Source of the DNA: Lachnospiraceae bacterium
Lineage (GTDB): Bacteria > Bacillota > Clostridia > Lachnospirales > Lachnospiraceae
Assembly: GCA_029338875.1 (NCBI GenBank)
Contig: JAQYBF010000049.1
Span: 1-49,106 of the forward strand
DNA: 49,106 bases
Direction of reading: 5' to 3'
In this document: one piece after another, positions 45,873-49,106 of the stretch
Position numbering within the stretch: the stretch's first letter is position 1
Layout of the letters: every line of letters starts with the position of its first letter
Program-made: the position numbers and the translations under genes
The notes under the pieces: model-generated
The model's input: the letters and a program-made list of their open reading frames with translations, nothing else
What the model was told of the DNA's origin: nothing
The model's database searches: none

Positions 45873-47297
45873 TTAGATAATCTTGTGTCTGAGCCAGCGG
45901 CCGCTGAAATAGCGCCAGGTATAAACAGCTGCCCTGACTGCCCAGTCCAGAACCTGGCCATACCAGACGGCAATCGGTCCGAAGCCGAAGACCCGGATCA
46001 GAAGAGTTACCAGAAGCACTCTAGCCGTCCACATGGATATGGTTGAAAAGATCATGGAGAAACGCACATCTCCGGCTGCCCGGAAGCCGTAGGCCGGGAT
46101 AAAGGCCGGCGTCCAGACCAGGATTTTCATAATGGTAATAAAGTTCATCATGGATATGACCATGACAGAACTGGCCCTCTCCATGCCGGACAGGAAAAGA
46201 ATGGGACCGGTCAGGGCCCGGATCAGAAGGCAGCCCGCAATCATAACGAAAAAGGAATAGAAGGTCAGCTTGATAATATAGTACTTGGCCTCTTCCGTCC
46301 GGCCGGCTCCCAGGGTCTGACCGACAATGGTCATAAGACCGATTCCAATACCGATGGCCGCAATGCCGTTCAGATTTTCCAGGATAATGGCCATGGCCTG
46401 GGCTGCAATGGCAGCCGTACCCAGAGTCGAGACGCTGGACTGGATAGCCAGCTTGCCGAACTGAAACATGCCGTTTTCGATGCCGGACGGAATGCCGATG
46501 GCCAGAATGCGTCGGATCATGGGAAGGTCCGGCCTTACATGCAGAAGATCCTTCAGTACAATGGGCTGACGCGGCTTATGGAGGAAATAAAGCATGACAA
46601 CTGCGATAAAAATCCGGGACAGCAGTGTCGACAGAGCCGCTCCGAAGACACCCCAGTGGAAGGCGAAAATGTAGACCGCATTTCCAATGATATTCATGAC
46701 ATTTCCAATGACAGAAATCGTAAGGGGAAAACGGCTGTTGCCGCCGGCCCGATAGAAGGCAGCGCAGGCCTGATAGATGGCCAGGAAGGGGAAGGAGATG
46801 CCTGTCACAAGGAAGTAGATCTGAGCGTTCTTCATAACGGCGCGCTCTACCTTTCCGAAGACCAGGTGAAGGATAGGCAGCCGGAAGAGGACGCAGGTCA
46901 GGCCCAGAGCCGCTGAGATCAGGGTGATGGAAAGAAGGACCTCTTCGGCGGCATGATTGGCGCGTTTCAGGTCCTCATGGCCCAGATACTGGGAACAGAT
47001 GATGGTGCCGCCGGTTGCCAGGGCGGTGAAGATCTGGATCATCAGGACGTTGATGGAATCGGTCAGGGAGACCGCGGAGATGGCGGCCGAGCCGACACGG
47101 GTCACCATGAGGGAATCCGCCATGCCCATGAGACTGGTCAGAAGCTGCTCTCCCATCAAAGGAATCAAAAGGGCCCAGATCTTCCGTCGGTCAAAAAGCA
47201 GGTGATTGAAATCGATGGCGGACCGATCATATAATTTTCCTTCTATGCTTCTTATGCATCTTATGCGTTTTATACGTCTGATCCCTTCCAAATCCAA
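45873..47297 (-). CDS. MATE family efflux transporter
   Basis: LIPLMGEQLLTSLMGMADSLMVTRVGSAAISAVSLTDSINVLMIQIFTALATGGTIICSQYLG; 12 TM. Start uncertain. Confidence 0.93.
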   Translation of the reverse strand: MDLEGIRRIKRIRCIRSIEGKLYDRSAIDFNHLLFDRRKIWALLIPLMGEQLLTSLMGMADSLMVTRVGSAAISAVSLTDSINVLMIQIFTALATGGTIICSQYLGHEDLKRANHAAEEVLLSITLISAALGLTCVLFRLPILHLVFGKVERAVMKNAQIYFLVTGISFPFLAIYQACAAFYRAGGNSRFPLTISVIGNVMNIIGNAVYIFAFHWGVFGAALSTLLSRIFIAVVMLYFLHKPRQPIVLKDLLHVRPDLPMIRRILAIGIPSGIENGMFQFGKLAIQSSVSTLGTAAIAAQAMAIILENLNGIAAIGIGIGLMTIVGQTLGAGRTEEAKYYIIKLTFYSFFVMIAGCLLIRALTGPILFLSGMERASSVMVISMMNFITIMKILVWTPAFIPAYGFRAAGDVRFSMIFSTISMWTARVLLVTLLIRVFGFGPIAVWYGQVLDWAVRAAVYTWRYFSGRWLRHKII

Positions 47298-47372
47298 TCT
47301 CCCTGGAATGATTCCCGTGTTTCTCTTGATTCTGCAAGTATTCCTTTTATTTCTGCAGGTATTCCCTCCGGC

Positions 47373-47633
47373 TTATTTACAATGCTCGCTCTGCCATTTT
47401 TTGGCATAAGGATGCTCGAAATTCACTTTCTCTCCGCGGCTTTCGATCATTGATACAGCCCGCAAGATCATGGCATCGGTTTCTTCCAGGGTCCGGTAAT
47501 CTTCATCAAAGAAAACCTCCTTAATGGTGCAGGTTCCTTCACTGGTTTCCGGAAAGGAAATTTCTGCAATCACCTTGCCGTTTTCATCCTTCCGGTAAAT
47601 GCGATGGGGTAATTCGATCCATTCTTCTGTCAT
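47373..47633 (-). CDS. Small GNAT-like (YjdJ-type) acetyltransferase-related protein
   Basis: 86 aa, HRIYRKDENGKVIAEISFPE...VNFEHPYAKKWQSEH resembles compact GNAT-like proteins. Confidence 0.6.
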   Translation of the reverse strand: MTEEWIELPHRIYRKDENGKVIAEISFPETSEGTCTIKEVFFDEDYRTLEETDAMILRAVSMIESRGEKVNFEHPYAKKWQSEHCK

Positions 47634-47666
47634 GCGGCCTGCCTCTTTCTGAAACCTAATTTAAAA

Positions 47667-47693
47667 ACTCCCACGGGGATTGCCCGCAGGAGT
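47667..47693 (-). terminator. Possible terminator downstream of the DUF438 gene
   Basis: actcccacggg / cccgcaggagt, 9 of 11 paired; T-rich on the minus strand after it. Confidence 0.5.
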
Positions 47694-47821
47694 ATATCAT
47701 CTGGTGCAACCTAAAAAGCATACACCTTTTGAAAGATTTCGTAAACTGCAGGAGGGAACCGGCAGCTGACGTTCCATTCTCACTTCTTTAGAAAACCTGC
47801 ATCCGGATTTACGGAGTTTTC

Positions 47822-49106
47822 TTAAAAATTTTCTTCCTTGTAGTGCTTCTCGATCTGGTCCATAACCTGTACCACTTCCATGGTTCCAACATAATCGCCC
47901 TTATCATCACGGACTGCCATATAGCGGACCAGAGCAGGCTGACCGTTCTTCTTCATCCAGATGTCCTCGGAATCCCGGACTCCAGCCTTCAGATCCTCGA
48001 TGACCGCACGGACCATAGGCTCGATCTTGGCCGGATGGCAGAAGTAAACCTCACGGTCAATGGCAGCATCCGGACGCTTGAAGAGCTTTTTCTCCTTCTG
48101 TTGGTTGAAATAGCGGTTGGTATCATCCTCATCGATAAAGGTGATCTCCAGAGGAATGGTATTCAGCATGGCATTGAGCTGATAGGGAGTCAGATGGCCG
48201 ACCGGGAAACGGACCTCATCTCCCTCGATGGAAGGCTCGGGGCGCTTGAGATCAGAAGCCTCATCCCAGATGGGGAAGTCCTCGGTGAAGCAGGGATCGT
48301 AATCCTGCAAATCCCGGGAAATGCCCTTCCACTCTTCCTCGGTGAAGAAATTTGCGCACATGGGAAGAAGAATGTTCTTTTCCTTGTAAAGCATCTCCTC
48401 AGCACGAGTCAGGACCTGATCGGCGCGGTCATACCACTTGTCCTGACGGTCTGTCTTTGGCGTGCCGGCCGCCAGATAGCGGAACTCGTCGCGGATCTCA
48501 TCATCCACACCCCACATGACGTTTGAGGGGCCGGAGACATCGTATTTGGAAGCCAGAAGGGGATAGAGGAGATCACCCTTCTTGGAATAATGGAGGGCAA
48601 TGCGGCGATCGGTCTTCAGTTCTTCAAGCAGTTTCTGATTTCCCTCTTCGCTCTTCATTTTCCGAGCCGCTTCTAGAGCTTCTCTGGACTTCTTCAGCTG
48701 CTTTTCAATGGCCTTGTTCTCCTGAGCGAAAACATAGACCGGATGGTTGACGGTGTAGGAAAGACGGACGGCTTCCTTCTGCTTGGCATCCTTATCCACG
48801 GTCTTTACAATGGTCGGAGCTTCTGCTCTCTGGCTGGCTATTTCTGTGCCCTGGCCAGCAGCTTCTGTACCCTGTACGTCAGCCTCTGCCCGGGCCCTGG
48901 ATGCCTCGACTTCCTTCTCGGCATTCTCAATCTGCTCTTCTCTGGTTGCACCATGGAAAAGAGCCGAATGAATATCGCAGAGAGACTGAACCTTTGCCAC
49001 CGGCATACCGCTGTTAATCATGGCCTGCTCGGCTTTTACGATCTCGACTGCCTCGACATCCTTGAAGTTCTTTACGAAGTCAGCCCGTACCGACTCCAGA
49101 TCCTCT
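47822..49106 (-). CDS. DUF438 domain protein with hemerythrin-like and PAS-like regions; 5' end off the window
   Basis: Frame open to the window edge (EDLESVRADFVKNFKDVEAVEIVKAEQAMINSGMPVAKVQSLCDIHSALFHG); ORF track shows only an internal Met start at 49021. Confidence 0.85.
   Translation of the reverse strand, partial: EDLESVRADFVKNFKDVEAVEIVKAEQAMINSGMPVAKVQSLCDIHSALFHGATREEQIENAEKEVEASRARAEADVQGTEAAGQGTEIASQRAEAPTIVKTVDKDAKQKEAVRLSYTVNHPVYVFAQENKAIEKQLKKSREALEAARKMKSEEGNQKLLEELKTDRRIALHYSKKGDLLYPLLASKYDVSGPSNVMWGVDDEIRDEFRYLAAGTPKTDRQDKWYDRADQVLTRAEEMLYKEKNILLPMCANFFTEEEWKGISRDLQDYDPCFTEDFPIWDEASDLKRPEPSIEGDEVRFPVGHLTPYQLNAMLNTIPLEITFIDEDDTNRYFNQQKEKKLFKRPDAAIDREVYFCHPAKIEPMVRAVIEDLKAGVRDSEDIWMKKNGQPALVRYMAVRDDKGDYVGTMEVVQVMDQIEKHYKEENF

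Overview
The window is about 49 kb of Firmicutes-type DNA, probably Clostridia/Lachnospiraceae-like judging from protein families and signals. It is dominated by carbohydrate and organosulfonate catabolism, mostly on the minus strand. (1) ~1-9.5 kb: a cello-oligosaccharide locus with a domain-permuted GH3 beta-glucosidase (partial), an ABC importer, a LacI regulator, a GH94 cellobiose phosphorylase and a shortened LacI-type protein. (2) ~9.6-16.5 kb: pepT, then a same-strand signalling-like run (small alarmone synthetase, response regulator, histidine kinase, a soluble ParB-like/BMP fusion, a metallophosphoesterase). (3) ~16.7-25.2 kb: a GH31 enzyme with the full sulfoquinovosidase sulfonate-recognition motif, an EamA/DMT transporter, a sugar ABC importer and a second ParB-like/BMP fusion. 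(4) ~25.5-38.6 kb: a ROK regulator and a large cluster that looks like sulfoquinovose (SQ) catabolism. It contains a 6-deoxy-6-sulfofructose transaldolase-like protein, a second transaldolase-family protein, a divergent RpiB-like isomerase, a split transketolase, an iron-type alcohol dehydrogenase, a FucI-like isomerase, a DUF4867 protein, a GPH-family transporter and a second YihQ-like GH31. The main hypothesis is that sulfo-TAL and sulfo-TK-type enzymes are combined in one locus. (5) ~39-49 kb: DAHP synthase, a tandem YhgE/Pip pair flanking a small membrane protein, a MATE transporter, a GNAT-like protein and a DUF438 protein (partial). I saw no rRNA, tRNA, CRISPR or insertion sequence. All family calls come from reading the translations; no database search was run.
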